8,956 nt of DNA, taken from positions 1 to 8,956 of the forward strand of contig UQTB01000043.1 in NCBI GenBank assembly GCA_900543915.1, in the 5' to 3' direction. The notes under the pieces are model-generated. The model saw only the letters and a program-made list of their open reading frames with translations, was not told the DNA's origin and did no database searches. A program made the translations under genes and the position numbers. Positions 1 to 6,680 of this stretch are shown here, piece by piece. This DNA comes from an uncultured Eubacteriales bacterium (GTDB lineage Bacteria > Bacillota > Clostridia > Christensenellales > Borkfalkiaceae). The stretch's first letter is position 1. The number at the start of each line of letters is the position of its first letter.

Positions 1-31
1 CGCCGCTCCTGCGAAGTCCGCGCTTCTTCAT
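1..31 (-). CDS. Start of a downstream gene, probable partner ABC half-transporter (partial)
   Basis: An ATG at 31-29 overlaps the TGA stop (30-28) of the preceding ABC gene as ATGA. It is preceded by a GGAGGTGAG ribosome site about 4 nt before the ATG, lying inside the end of the upstream gene. The visible peptide is MKKRGLRRSG and runs off the window. The 4-nt overlap implies translational coupling. CydD-like half-transporters are normally followed by a CydC-like partner, and a short basic N-terminus fits such a partner, but ten residues cannot prove it. Start codon and reading frame are well supported; the product is inferred from context only. Confidence 0.55.
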   Translation of the reverse strand, partial: MKKRGLRRSG

Positions 32-1776
32 GCTCTCACCTCCGCGGGCGTTCCGACAAGCTCCTTATATCCCTCTTCCAGCCGTTTCTGCGCCGTGAAG
101 AGCGCGGCGTAACCGCCGCCCGCCGCCATGAGCGCGGCGTGGGAGCCCTGTTCCCTGACTGCTCCGTCCTCCATAAAATAAATATTATCTGCGGGGACGA
201 CGTTCGCAAGCCGGTGTGAAATGACGACGACCGACTTGTCGCGGCTCATCTCCCTGATGTTCTCCATGATGACCGCCTCGCTCTCGATGTCGATGTTGCT
301 CGTCGCCTCGTCGAAGAGATAAATATCTTTGTCCGCGACGAGATTGACTGCCAGGGCGAGCCGCTGTTTCTGCCCGCCTGAGACGTTGTTCGCGTCCTCC
401 GTGATCACCTTGTCCAGCCCCCCGTTTTCCTCGACAAAGGACGCGAGGTTGACTTTTTTCAATGCCGCCCAAATCGCTTCCTCCGCGACGCCGCGCTTTG
501 CAAGCTCGAAATTGGCGCGCACCGTGTCGTTGAAAAGATAAGTATTGTAGGAGACGGAGGCGACGTGCGCGTAGAAGGATTCCCGCGAAATGCGCTCGAT
601 GCGCTCCCCTCCCACCGTGACGGAGCCGCTCCCCGGCCGCCGCGCGCCAATCAGGAGATTGACGACGGTGGACTTCCCGCAGCCGCTTTCGCCGACGATC
701 GCAGTCATTCCCTTTGCGGGAAAAAACATATTCACGCCCTTTAAAACGTCGCGCCGTCCGTCGTATGAAAAGGTGACGTCTTTCAGCTCCATTTCCCTTC
801 CGGCGATCGCCTTTTCTCCCCAGACGGGTTCCTCCTCATTCAGCAGGGAGATGATCTTTTTCCCCGCGCTCGCGCCGTTCATGGCGACGTGAAACGCCGA
901 TCCGAGGGATCGCAGCGGAAGGAAAAACTCCACCGCGACGAGGATGAGAAAGAGCGCTTCCGCGGGGGCCAGCGTATGATTCATCAGCCCGACGACGGAG
1001 AGCGCGACCCCGGCGCCCGCGCCGCCGAACGCGACCAGATCCATGATGGTCGTGCTGGCGAGCTGCATGACGAGCACCTTCATGGTAATCTTGCGGAATT
1101 CCTCCGCGCTCGCGTTCATTCTGACGTGGCGCGCGGCATCCGCGCGGAAAATTTTGAGTTCCTTCAGCCCCTGCACGCTGTCCAGAAAGGCATCCCCCAT
1201 CGAGGTGTACTTTCCCCAATACTTTGCAAAGATCTTTTTCGCGTACTTTGAAACCGCTACGATGGAGACGGGGATCAGCGGCACGCATGCCAGGAGCACC
1301 AGAGACGTGCGCCAGTCAATCCAAACGCAGACGGCGAACAGGAGCAGCGGCGCGATCAGGGAGAAGAAGAACTGCGGCAGATACGCCGAATAGTACAGGT
1401 CGAGCTGCTCGATCCCCTCCATGGAAACCTGCGTGAGTCCCGCCATGCTCATCCCGTCCGTACTACGCACGCCGAGCTTCAGAATTTTATCGTAGGTGCG
1501 CTCGCGCAGCTCCCTTTTCACCTTTCGCCCCAAAAGGTCTTTCAGGTTTCCCGTGCAGCGGGAAGCGGCGTAGCGGACGGCGACGGCGGCCGCCGCCGTG
1601 AGCGCGGGATAGAGAAAGGCTGCGGGCGACGCATCCCCGATGAGGAGCGCAACCGCCCAGCACACGCTCGCCGTTATGCCGATGTTTGCTAACATACCGA
1701 GCACCATCAGGAGTACGGTGTACGCGACATACTTCCGGTTGCCGCCGATCAATTTGAATAATTCTTTGTCCAGCAT
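28..1776 (-). CDS. CydD-like ABC transporter half-protein (permease fused to ATPase)
   Basis: A 582-residue type IV ABC half-transporter in the inner membrane. Six membrane segments lie roughly at residues 16-47, 52-71, 134-153, 157-177, 236-264 and 271-288, followed by a nucleotide-binding domain. The ATPase shows Walker A GESGCGKST (Lys368), signature VSGGQ (465-469), Walker B LFDE with catalytic Glu490, and H-loop His521. The Q-loop glutamine is replaced by Tyr410 (VSYNTYLF). Permease stretches such as GDAFLDSVQGLKELKIF and EFFLPLRSLGSAFH resemble CydD, half of the E. coli CydDC exporter of cysteine and glutathione needed for cytochrome bd assembly. The ATG lies 4 nt after the ygbA-family stop, with AAGGCG upstream, so it belongs to that operon. 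It overlaps the next gene and probably forms a heterodimer with it. The substrate is unknown; the family assignment is firm, the CydD resemblance moderate. Confidence 0.9.
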   Translation of the reverse strand: MLDKELFKLIGGNRKYVAYTVLLMVLGMLANIGITASVCWAVALLIGDASPAAFLYPALTAAAAVAVRYAASRCTGNLKDLLGRKVKRELRERTYDKILKLGVRSTDGMSMAGLTQVSMEGIEQLDLYYSAYLPQFFFSLIAPLLLFAVCVWIDWRTSLVLLACVPLIPVSIVAVSKYAKKIFAKYWGKYTSMGDAFLDSVQGLKELKIFRADAARHVRMNASAEEFRKITMKVLVMQLASTTIMDLVAFGGAGAGVALSVVGLMNHTLAPAEALFLILVAVEFFLPLRSLGSAFHVAMNGASAGKKIISLLNEEEPVWGEKAIAGREMELKDVTFSYDGRRDVLKGVNMFFPAKGMTAIVGESGCGKSTVVNLLIGARRPGSGSVTVGGERIERISRESFYAHVASVSYNTYLFNDTVRANFELAKRGVAEEAIWAALKKVNLASFVEENGGLDKVITEDANNVSGGQKQRLALAVNLVADKDIYLFDEATSNIDIESEAVIMENIREMSRDKSVVVISHRLANVVPADNIYFMEDGAVREQGSHAALMAAGGGYAALFTAQKRLEEGYKELVGTPAEVRA

Positions 1777-1780
1777 ATTC

Positions 1781-2122
1781 TTACGCCTTTTTTTCCTCTG
1801 CTTTTTTCAGTTTTCTCTTCTGCCGCTTCGTCTCCGCGAGATGACTGAATGCGATCACCGGATGGTAGAAAACCATCTTAGGGCCCGAAAAGCGCATTAC
1901 CCGCGCGATTTTTTCGCGCATATCCGGTTTATAACAATGAATGCTGCAGTTCGCGCAGAAGGGCTTTTTGTCACCCCACGGGCACTTCATACGCCGGAAC
2001 TTTACGTACTCTAAAAGCTGCCGGCATTCGGGACACAGCTCTCCCTTTTTGGTGCCGTGCTTTTTTTGGCAGTACAGCCCGATCATCAGCGATACCGTTT
2101 CGATTTCCTTTTCCTGCTTCAT
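1781..2122 (-). CDS. ygbA: YgbA-family (nitrous oxide-stimulated promoter family) cysteine-rich protein
   Basis: A 113-residue soluble, basic protein recognised as the YgbA family (Pfam nitrous oxide-stimulated promoter). Hallmarks are the IGLYCQKKH segment (residues 14-22), C30-x2-C33, and the C47PWG...C56-x2-C59-x3-C63Y block, followed by a MVFYHP stretch (83-88) and a lysine-rich tail. The seven cysteines suggest a zinc or iron-sulphur site. In E. coli ygbA belongs to the NsrR nitric-oxide stress regulon; the molecular function is not settled. The ATG at 2122 is chosen because GGAAAGGAAAGAGC precedes it. An upstream TTG at 2170 would add 16 residues unlike the family and would run through a putative regulatory repeat. 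It is the first gene of an operon with the CydD-like transporter, 4 nt apart. Confidence in the family is high, in the function low. Confidence 0.88.
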   Translation of the reverse strand: MKQEKEIETVSLMIGLYCQKKHGTKKGELCPECRQLLEYVKFRRMKCPWGDKKPFCANCSIHCYKPDMREKIARVMRFSGPKMVFYHPVIAFSHLAETKRQKRKLKKAEEKKA

Positions 2123-2144
2123 GCTCTTTCCTTTCCGCTCTGCC

Positions 2145-2160
2145 GTTCTCTTATGCGAAC
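2145..2160 (-). promoter_or_regulatory. GTTCGCA-type imperfect inverted repeat, proximal copy
   Basis: The minus strand reads GTTCGCATAAGAGAAC: outer GTTC/GAAC arms are palindromic and one half matches the half-site of the perfect palindrome at 5988-6005. It lies 22 nt upstream of the ygbA start codon and about 135 nt downstream of the predicted transcript start. It could be a repressor roadblock site, or an RNA hairpin with a 4-bp stem. Inferred from sequence similarity only. Confidence 0.45.
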
Positions 2161-2188
2161 CGATATTCAAAAAAAATCTTTTTCCGTC

Positions 2189-2204
2189 GTTCTCCTATGC
2201 GAAC
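2189..2204 (-). promoter_or_regulatory. GTTCGCA-type imperfect inverted repeat, distal copy
   Basis: The minus strand reads GTTCGCATAGGAGAAC, differing from the proximal copy at one position (G for A). The two copies are in the same orientation, 44 bp apart, about four helical turns. The conserved half is GTTCGCATA. Same interpretation as the proximal copy. Confidence 0.45.
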
Positions 2205-2210
2205 TACATC

Positions 2211-2240
2211 CGAAAAAAGAAACGCGCGGCGACGCGCATT
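2211..2240 (-). terminator. Terminator-like hairpin in the ygbA leader (possible attenuator)
   Basis: On the minus strand an 8-bp stem AATGCGCG/CGCGCGTT (one T-G wobble) with a 4-nt loop is followed by TCTTTTTT. It sits inside the predicted ygbA leader, about 57 nt after the predicted transcript start and about 90 nt before the gene, where a terminator would reduce downstream expression. No complete anti-terminator was recognised. It could alternatively stop read-through from upstream. Confidence 0.45.
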
Positions 2241-2303
2241 GAAATGAAAGTCGGACGTTTCGGTTTTCCCCTGCCCGCAGAACGCCTCTTTCCGTCCGTT
2301 GGT

Positions 2304-2332
2304 ATTATAGCAGGAGACGGGAAGAATGTCAA
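2304..2332 (-). promoter_or_regulatory. Consensus sigma-A promoter of the ygbA-ABC operon
   Basis: The minus strand carries TTGACA (2332-2327), exactly 17 nt of spacer, then TATAAT (2309-2304), a perfect match to the housekeeping consensus. The predicted start is near 2297, leaving a leader of about 175 nt before the ygbA ATG. It lies just after the terminator of the preceding ABC operon, so the ygbA operon is an independent unit. Confidence 0.85.
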
Positions 2333-2386
2333 ATCATTTAACCGCAGGTTTTGGGAATTTTTCTCCCGCAGATCCGCCGCGCCGAC

Positions 2387-2418
2387 AAAAACGGGCGGAT
2401 CTCTCCGCCCGTTTTTTT
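2387..2418 (-). terminator. Intrinsic terminator after the ABC pair
   Basis: Perfect 9-bp stem ACGGGCGGA/TCCGCCCGT (2391-2399 with 2404-2412) and a 4-nt loop, starting within a few bases of the stop codon of the second ABC gene and followed on the minus strand by TTTTTGT. An A tract on the other side gives a T run on the plus strand too, so it could act in both directions. Confidence 0.88.
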
Positions 2419-4136
2419 CAATGTTCCCCGCTCTGCAAAGCGAGCATCTTCGCATAAATGCCCCCTCTTTCCTTCAGTTCTGCGGGCGTGCCCTGCTCCG
2501 CGACGCTTCCGCCCTGTAAGACGACGATCTTTTCGGCCCCCTCCACCGTCCGCATGCGATGCGCGATGATCAGAACCGTTTTCTCTCTGACGAGCGCGGA
2601 CAGCGCCGACTGCACCTCCGTTTCGTTTTCCGCATCCAGCGAAGCGGTCGCCTCGTCCATGATCACGATGGGCGCGTCTTTCAGAATCGCGCGCGCGATG
2701 GAGATGCGCTGCCGCTCGCCGCCGGACAGCATCGAGCCGTTCTCTCCGATCACGGTGTCGTACCCGTTCGGCAGCTTATCAACGAATCCGTCGCACTGCG
2801 CCGCACGCGCCGCCTGTAAGACCTCTTCGTCGGAGGCGCCCTGCCTGCCGATGCGAATGTTTTCCTTTACCGTATTGTTGAACAGCGTCACGTCCTGAAA
2901 GACGATGGCGTACGCTTTCAGCAGCTCTTCCGGATCGACCGCCTTCACATCCACGCCGCCCACGGTGATCTTTCCCCGGTCGGCATCCCAAAAGCGCGCC
3001 GCGAGTTTTGCCGCGGTGGATTTCCCGCCGCCGCTTTCGCCGATCAGGGCGGTGACTTCCCCCTGCTTTGCGGTGAACGACACGCCGTCCAGAACGGTCT
3101 CTCCCGCATCGTATGCGAAGCCGACGTCTTCAAAGCAGATGTCGTAGCCCGCGGGCGCGAATCTTTTTTCGCCCGACTGCTCCGCATATCCCTCGATCTC
3201 ATTCATCCTGTCGATGTTGATCTGCAGGCTGTTCATCGCCGCGAGATTCTGCATGGCGCCCGAGAGCGGCTCATACACGCGGGACACTACGAGCAGGAAT
3301 AGAAAGAAAGTGAGCAGATCCAAGGCGTTTTTCATGAGAAGAACGCTCCCCGCGAGCGCGACGGAGGCGATGCCCAGCTTTAAGATCATCTGCGCGGGGA
3401 CGACGAACATCGCCGCGCCGAGCTCGCTCTTGATCTGCCTGACCTCCATTCTGTCGATCTTCCGGTTCAACCCCTCCAGGTATTTCTTCTCCGCGTTGTT
3501 GCTCTTTAAGTCGCGCACCGTCTCGAGGTCTTCCTGAATGCCGTCCAGAACGGCGACGGTCGCCTCGTTCTGTCTGCGCGTAAAGCAGTTCTGCGCCTTT
3601 TTGGAAAAAGCCACGATGACCAGCGAGACCGGAAACATCCAGAGCGCGGCGAGCGCCATTCTCCAGTCGAAGACGAACATCCCGACGGCTACCAGGCAGG
3701 CGGAAATGACCGAACCGTAAAACTGCGGAACGTAATGGGACATCATCTGCTCCGTCACCTGCACATCCCCCATGATGGTGTTCGTGAGGTCGGCGAGATC
3801 CTTCTTTCCGAAAAAAGACAGGGGCAGCTTGCGCAGCTTTTCTGCAAGCCTGATCCGCTTGACGCCCGATTCACGGTAGGTAGTGAAATACGTGGCATTG
3901 TACTTCCACAACGACGCGAGCGCGATGAGCGCCAGCGCCGCCGCGATCCCGAATCCGTACAGGAAAACGTGCGCGGTCGGCACCGCTCCGTTCATCAGGT
4001 CGCCGACGAGATAATAGAGGAGCGTGACGGGTACCATGAGCGCGACCCCCTCCGCGACGCAGGCGATCACCGCGCGGACAAATCCCTGCGCGCCCTCCCG
4101 CGAAAGCGCAAACTTTTTCATAATACGTTCGATCAT
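2418..4136 (-). CDS. ABC transporter half-protein, second subunit of the TetR-linked pair
   Basis: A 572-residue type IV ABC half-transporter: N-terminal six-helix membrane domain (about residues 15-290) and C-terminal ATPase. Motifs are complete: Walker A GESGGGKST (Lys372), Q-loop Gln414 (VFQD), signature LSGGE (470-474), Walker B IMDE with Glu495, D-loop SLD, H-loop His526. The ATG at 4136 is preferred over an upstream in-frame start at 4214 because AGGAGG lies 7-8 nt before it and it overlaps the stop of the upstream ABC gene as ATGA; the longer form would add 26 residues read from inside that gene. Coupling and equal architecture indicate a heterodimer with the upstream subunit. The substrate is unknown; the pair recalls multidrug exporters and siderophore-type IrtAB/YbtPQ systems. 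A terminator follows the stop directly. Confidence 0.92.
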   Translation of the reverse strand: MIERIMKKFALSREGAQGFVRAVIACVAEGVALMVPVTLLYYLVGDLMNGAVPTAHVFLYGFGIAAALALIALASLWKYNATYFTTYRESGVKRIRLAEKLRKLPLSFFGKKDLADLTNTIMGDVQVTEQMMSHYVPQFYGSVISACLVAVGMFVFDWRMALAALWMFPVSLVIVAFSKKAQNCFTRRQNEATVAVLDGIQEDLETVRDLKSNNAEKKYLEGLNRKIDRMEVRQIKSELGAAMFVVPAQMILKLGIASVALAGSVLLMKNALDLLTFFLFLLVVSRVYEPLSGAMQNLAAMNSLQINIDRMNEIEGYAEQSGEKRFAPAGYDICFEDVGFAYDAGETVLDGVSFTAKQGEVTALIGESGGGKSTAAKLAARFWDADRGKITVGGVDVKAVDPEELLKAYAIVFQDVTLFNNTVKENIRIGRQGASDEEVLQAARAAQCDGFVDKLPNGYDTVIGENGSMLSGGERQRISIARAILKDAPIVIMDEATASLDAENETEVQSALSALVREKTVLIIAHRMRTVEGAEKIVVLQGGSVAEQGTPAELKERGGIYAKMLALQSGEH

Positions 4137-5938
4137 GCGTTGCCTCCTTTCTGCCCGGCGGGACGACGGGCCTCCGTCACCTTCCAGCTGACGGAGGTCA
4201 GATAGTCCTTCCACATTTTTGCATACAGTTTTTTATGTTCGAGCAGCGCATCGTGCGGGCCGCTCTCCTCGATTCTTCCCTCTTTGAGCACGAAGATCAT
4301 ATCCGCGTTCTTCACGGCAGTGAGGCGGTGCGCGATCATGACGACCGTCTTATCCCGCCCCAATTCCGCGAACGCCTTTTGCACGAGCACTTCGTTTTCG
4401 GGATCCGCGAACGCGGTCGCTTCGTCCAGCACGACGATGGGCGCGTCTTTCAGCATCACCCGCGCGATTGCGATCCGCTGCTGCTCGCCGCCCGACAGAT
4501 AAACGCCCTTCGCCCCGATGACCGTGTGAATGCCCTCCGGCAGCTTTGCCACGATGTCCTCGCACTGCGCCCGGCGGAGGGCTTCCAGCACATCCGCTTC
4601 GCTCGCGTCCGGACGGGACAGCCGCACGTTTTCAAACACGGAGGTTTTCAAGAGTTTGCTGTCCTGAAATACGTACGCGATGTTTTCCATGAGTTCCTCT
4701 TTCGGAATCGACCGCACGTCGACGCCGCCCACTCGGACCGCGCCGCTCCTGACGTCCCAGAAACGGGAAAGCAGCCCCGCCACCGTCGTCTTTCCCCCGC
4801 CCGAGGGGCCGACAAACGCGACCTTCTGACCGGGGGCAACGCGAAACGTCACGCCGCTCAGCGCGTCCGAAACGGCGTTTTCATAGCGAAAAAACACGTT
4901 TTCAAACGAAATTGCGTTATCGCGCGGCGACGCGGGAGACAGCGGCTCCGGCAGCGGCTTTAAGTCGAGAACGGAGTGAACGCGCTCCAACGCATCCGCG
5001 ACCACCATGCCGTTTTCGCTCATATACATCACCTTTGTGAGCGCCGTGGTCAGAACGGGCGTAAAGATGACGTAGAAGATGAAATTCAGCAGCGTGCTCT
5101 CCGCGACGGCCTGCCCGCCGGCGAGAATGAGCGCGAGCGCGATGAGAAAGGCGAACGCACTGTTGACGAACATCGTATAGAAAATCATCGGCGCGCGGCA
5201 TTTCTTGCAGTATGCGACGCAATAATCGTAATAATTGTCGATCGAGCCCTGAAAGCGTTTGAACGAACGCACCGTCTGTCCGAACGTCTTGACCACAGGA
5301 ATGCCCCGCACGTATTCCACCGCCTGATTGTTCATATCTTCGAGCGCGTCGTTGTATTGCTTCATATCCGCAGCCATTTTCGGCCCCGTCATCCTGAACA
5401 TCGCAGCGAACCCGAGCATCACCGGAATCAGACAGATCAGCCCAAACCGCCAGTCGAACAGAAACAGCATGACGATCATGCCGACGGGCGTGGCGATCGC
5501 CCCCGCCATATCCGGCAGCTGGTGCGCGAGATACGTCTCCGTCGCGGCGCTGGAATCATTTATGATGCGGCGGATTTTTCCGCTCCCCGCCTCGCCGATA
5601 AAGCCGAGCGGCAGTTCCGAGATATGCTTTAACGCCGCCTTGCGCATATTGCCGGCAATCCGGAACGCAGAGAGATGCGAACACATCAGCGCGCCCACGT
5701 AAACCGCGATGGACGCAAGCGAAAACGCGACCGCCATCCACCCGTTGAACACGATATTTTTCGCTTCCGAGAAATTCGGAGCGACCTCTATCGCCTCGCG
5801 GATGATAAAGAAGATGCAGACGAACGGCACGAGCGCAAGTGCGGCGCTGAGCACCGACAGCGCCCAGGACGAATAGGTCAGAAACCGGTGCCGCCCCGCA
5901 AAGCGCAGAAGCTCTTTCAGATTATTTCGTTTTTGCAT
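4133..5938 (-). CDS. ABC transporter half-protein, first subunit of the TetR-linked pair
   Basis: A 601-residue membrane-ATPase fusion. Membrane helices occupy about the first 310 residues. The ATPase has Walker A GPSGGGKTT (Lys383), Q-loop Gln425 (VFQD), signature LSGGE (481-485), Walker B VLDE with Glu506 and H-loop His537. The D-loop reads AFADPENE instead of the usual SALD. Both subunits keep catalytic Glu and an intact signature, so both ATP sites look competent, unlike heterodimeric exporters with one dead site. The permease stretch AHQLPDMAGAIATPVG with a following FDWR resembles IrtAB/YbtPQ-type half-transporters, which handle metal siderophores; this is memory of the family, not a search. 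ATG is preceded by AGGAGG at 8 nt. First gene of a two-gene operon under the palindrome-overlapped promoter at 5968-5996. Confidence 0.92.
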   Translation of the reverse strand: MQKRNNLKELLRFAGRHRFLTYSSWALSVLSAALALVPFVCIFFIIREAIEVAPNFSEAKNIVFNGWMAVAFSLASIAVYVGALMCSHLSAFRIAGNMRKAALKHISELPLGFIGEAGSGKIRRIINDSSAATETYLAHQLPDMAGAIATPVGMIVMLFLFDWRFGLICLIPVMLGFAAMFRMTGPKMAADMKQYNDALEDMNNQAVEYVRGIPVVKTFGQTVRSFKRFQGSIDNYYDYCVAYCKKCRAPMIFYTMFVNSAFAFLIALALILAGGQAVAESTLLNFIFYVIFTPVLTTALTKVMYMSENGMVVADALERVHSVLDLKPLPEPLSPASPRDNAISFENVFFRYENAVSDALSGVTFRVAPGQKVAFVGPSGGGKTTVAGLLSRFWDVRSGAVRVGGVDVRSIPKEELMENIAYVFQDSKLLKTSVFENVRLSRPDASEADVLEALRRAQCEDIVAKLPEGIHTVIGAKGVYLSGGEQQRIAIARVMLKDAPIVVLDEATAFADPENEVLVQKAFAELGRDKTVVMIAHRLTAVKNADMIFVLKEGRIEESGPHDALLEHKKLYAKMWKDYLTSVSWKVTEARRPAGQKGGNA

Positions 5939-5967
5939 ACAAGCAACCTCCTCTTGCTCTTTTCATC

Positions 5968-5996
5968 ATAATACCTCCCGGAAACATAGTTCGCAA
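5968..5996 (-). promoter_or_regulatory. Promoter of the ABC pair operon
   Basis: The minus strand has TTGCGA (5996-5991), a 17-nt spacer and TATTAT (5973-5968). The predicted start is near 5961, giving a short leader ending in AGGAGG. The -35 box lies wholly within the perfect palindrome 5988-6005. Confidence 0.72.
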
Positions 5997-6005
5997 TTGC
6001 GAACT
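5988..6005. promoter_or_regulatory. Perfect 18-bp palindromic operator
   Basis: AGTTCGCAATTGCGAACT is fully self-complementary and covers the -35 box of the ABC operon promoter, the classic placement for a repressor. Its half-site GTTCGCA recurs in the leader of the ygbA operon (2145-2160, 2189-2204). It does not resemble the ATAAC/GTTAT repeats in the promoter of the adjacent tetR gene. Which regulator binds is unknown; a MarR- or TetR-type dimer is plausible by size. Confidence 0.75.
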
Positions 6006-6013
6006 CATAGAGG

Positions 6014-6035
6014 AAAAAATTGCCCGTCACCGGGC
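6014..6035 (-). terminator. Intrinsic terminator after the TetR gene
   Basis: Minus-strand stem GCCCG/CGGGC with a GTGA tetraloop, followed by AATTTTTT, 10 bp after the stop codon of the TetR gene. The stem is short (5 bp) but all G-C. It separates tetR from the ABC operon, which has its own promoter. Confidence 0.7.
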
Positions 6036-6045
6036 GTACGGCGCG

Positions 6046-6663
6046 TCAGAGCCCCAGCAGTTTATCCCAGCCGGCGTTGAAAAATTCCTCCACCTGAACG
6101 ACGTAATGCTTCGCCTCTTCCCGCGGCAGGTCGTGCGCGACGACTTCAAAGATGCCGTTGAACATCGCGCTTGAAAGCATGTGGCTTAAATCCGCGCGGA
6201 CTTCATTGATGGGAATGCCCGCCTCGTTCAGCGCGCGGATAAAGCGCATGGTGTTTTTCGTTTCAATTTCGATCATCTGATCAATATAGTACTCGTATCC
6301 GCTCCCCGCGCTCTTGCAGACGATGAGCTTAAAGGCGTCGAAGTTGTCGTAAATGATATCCATCATCACGTCCACTTTTTCGCCCACGTACGAGTGCATT
6401 TCCCGATATTGCCGATCGGCGGGAAACGCCGCAAACGCGTCCTCCGCCCCCGAGAAGTACCCGAACAGGCGATCCGCGGCGGCGGAGACCAATTCGCGGA
6501 ACAGCTGACTTTTGTCCGCAAATCTGCCGTACAGCATCCCCGTCGTATACCCCGCGCGCTCTGCGATCGCGCGCATGGACGCACCCTCAAAACCCTTTTC
6601 CATAAATTCCTCTTTGGCGCATTCCAAAATGATATCGACGGCGAGTTCGTCTTTCTTCCGCAT
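6046..6663 (-). CDS. TetR/AcrR-family transcriptional regulator
   Basis: A 205-residue one-component repressor. The N-terminal helix-turn-helix domain (about residues 8-55) contains AKEEFMEKGFEGASMRAIA followed by AGYTTGMLYGRFADK, the typical TetR recognition-helix layout. The remaining helical domain (about 65-205) would bind the ligand and form the dimer; it is too variable to name an inducer. ATG at 6663 has AAGGAAGG 5 nt upstream. It is transcribed as its own unit (promoter 6692-6721, terminator 6014-6035), upstream of and in the same direction as the ABC pair. Two inverted repeats over its own promoter point to autoregulation. Control of the ABC pair is the usual expectation, but the operator there has a different sequence. 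Confidence 0.9.
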   Translation of the reverse strand: MRKKDELAVDIILECAKEEFMEKGFEGASMRAIAERAGYTTGMLYGRFADKSQLFRELVSAAADRLFGYFSGAEDAFAAFPADRQYREMHSYVGEKVDVMMDIIYDNFDAFKLIVCKSAGSGYEYYIDQMIEIETKNTMRFIRALNEAGIPINEVRADLSHMLSSAMFNGIFEVVAHDLPREEAKHYVVQVEEFFNAGWDKLLGL

Positions 6664-6680
6664 ACTTCCTTCCTTATATG

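Larger units (their letters stand above)
2123..2297 (-). other. Long untranslated leader of the ygbA operon
   Basis: About 175 nt separate the predicted transcript start from the ygbA ATG with no supported gene. It holds the terminator-like hairpin (2211-2240) and the two GTTCGCA repeats (2189-2204, 2145-2160). A GGACG at the very 5' end could pair with a CGTCC about 40 nt downstream. No known riboswitch class was recognised. ORFs crossing this stretch on the plus strand run through the promoter and the terminator and are not credible. Confidence 0.5.

Noticed and set aside
2123..2170. N-terminal extension of the YgbA-family protein from a TTG at 2170
   Set aside because: The ATG at 2122 has a strong ribosome site, and the extension is translated from the repeat element.
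2145..2204. Two-unit CRISPR-like or mobile-element repeat
   Set aside because: Only two 16-bp copies, no array, no adjacent cas genes, no terminal inverted repeats or transposase; regulatory repeats fit better.
1941..2519. Plus-strand ORF of 192 codons across the ygbA/ABC intergenic region
   Set aside because: It runs antisense through ygbA, the promoter and the terminator and ends inside the opposite ABC gene; composition is Phe/Ser/Arg-rich without any family signature.
4137..4214. Longer start for the second ABC subunit
   Set aside because: The 26 extra residues come from the end of the upstream ABC gene in another frame; the ATGA overlap with AGGAGG decides for 4136.
4235..5632. Two long plus-strand ORFs (242 and 218 codons)
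   Set aside because: Both are antisense to the first ABC subunit, whose full set of ATPase motifs is intact; they are dominated by Arg, His, Asp and Glu and have no ribosome sites of note.
5988..6005. LexA-type box
   Set aside because: Firmicute LexA boxes are GAAC-N4-GTTC; here the arms are in the opposite order (GTTC-N8/10-GAAC).
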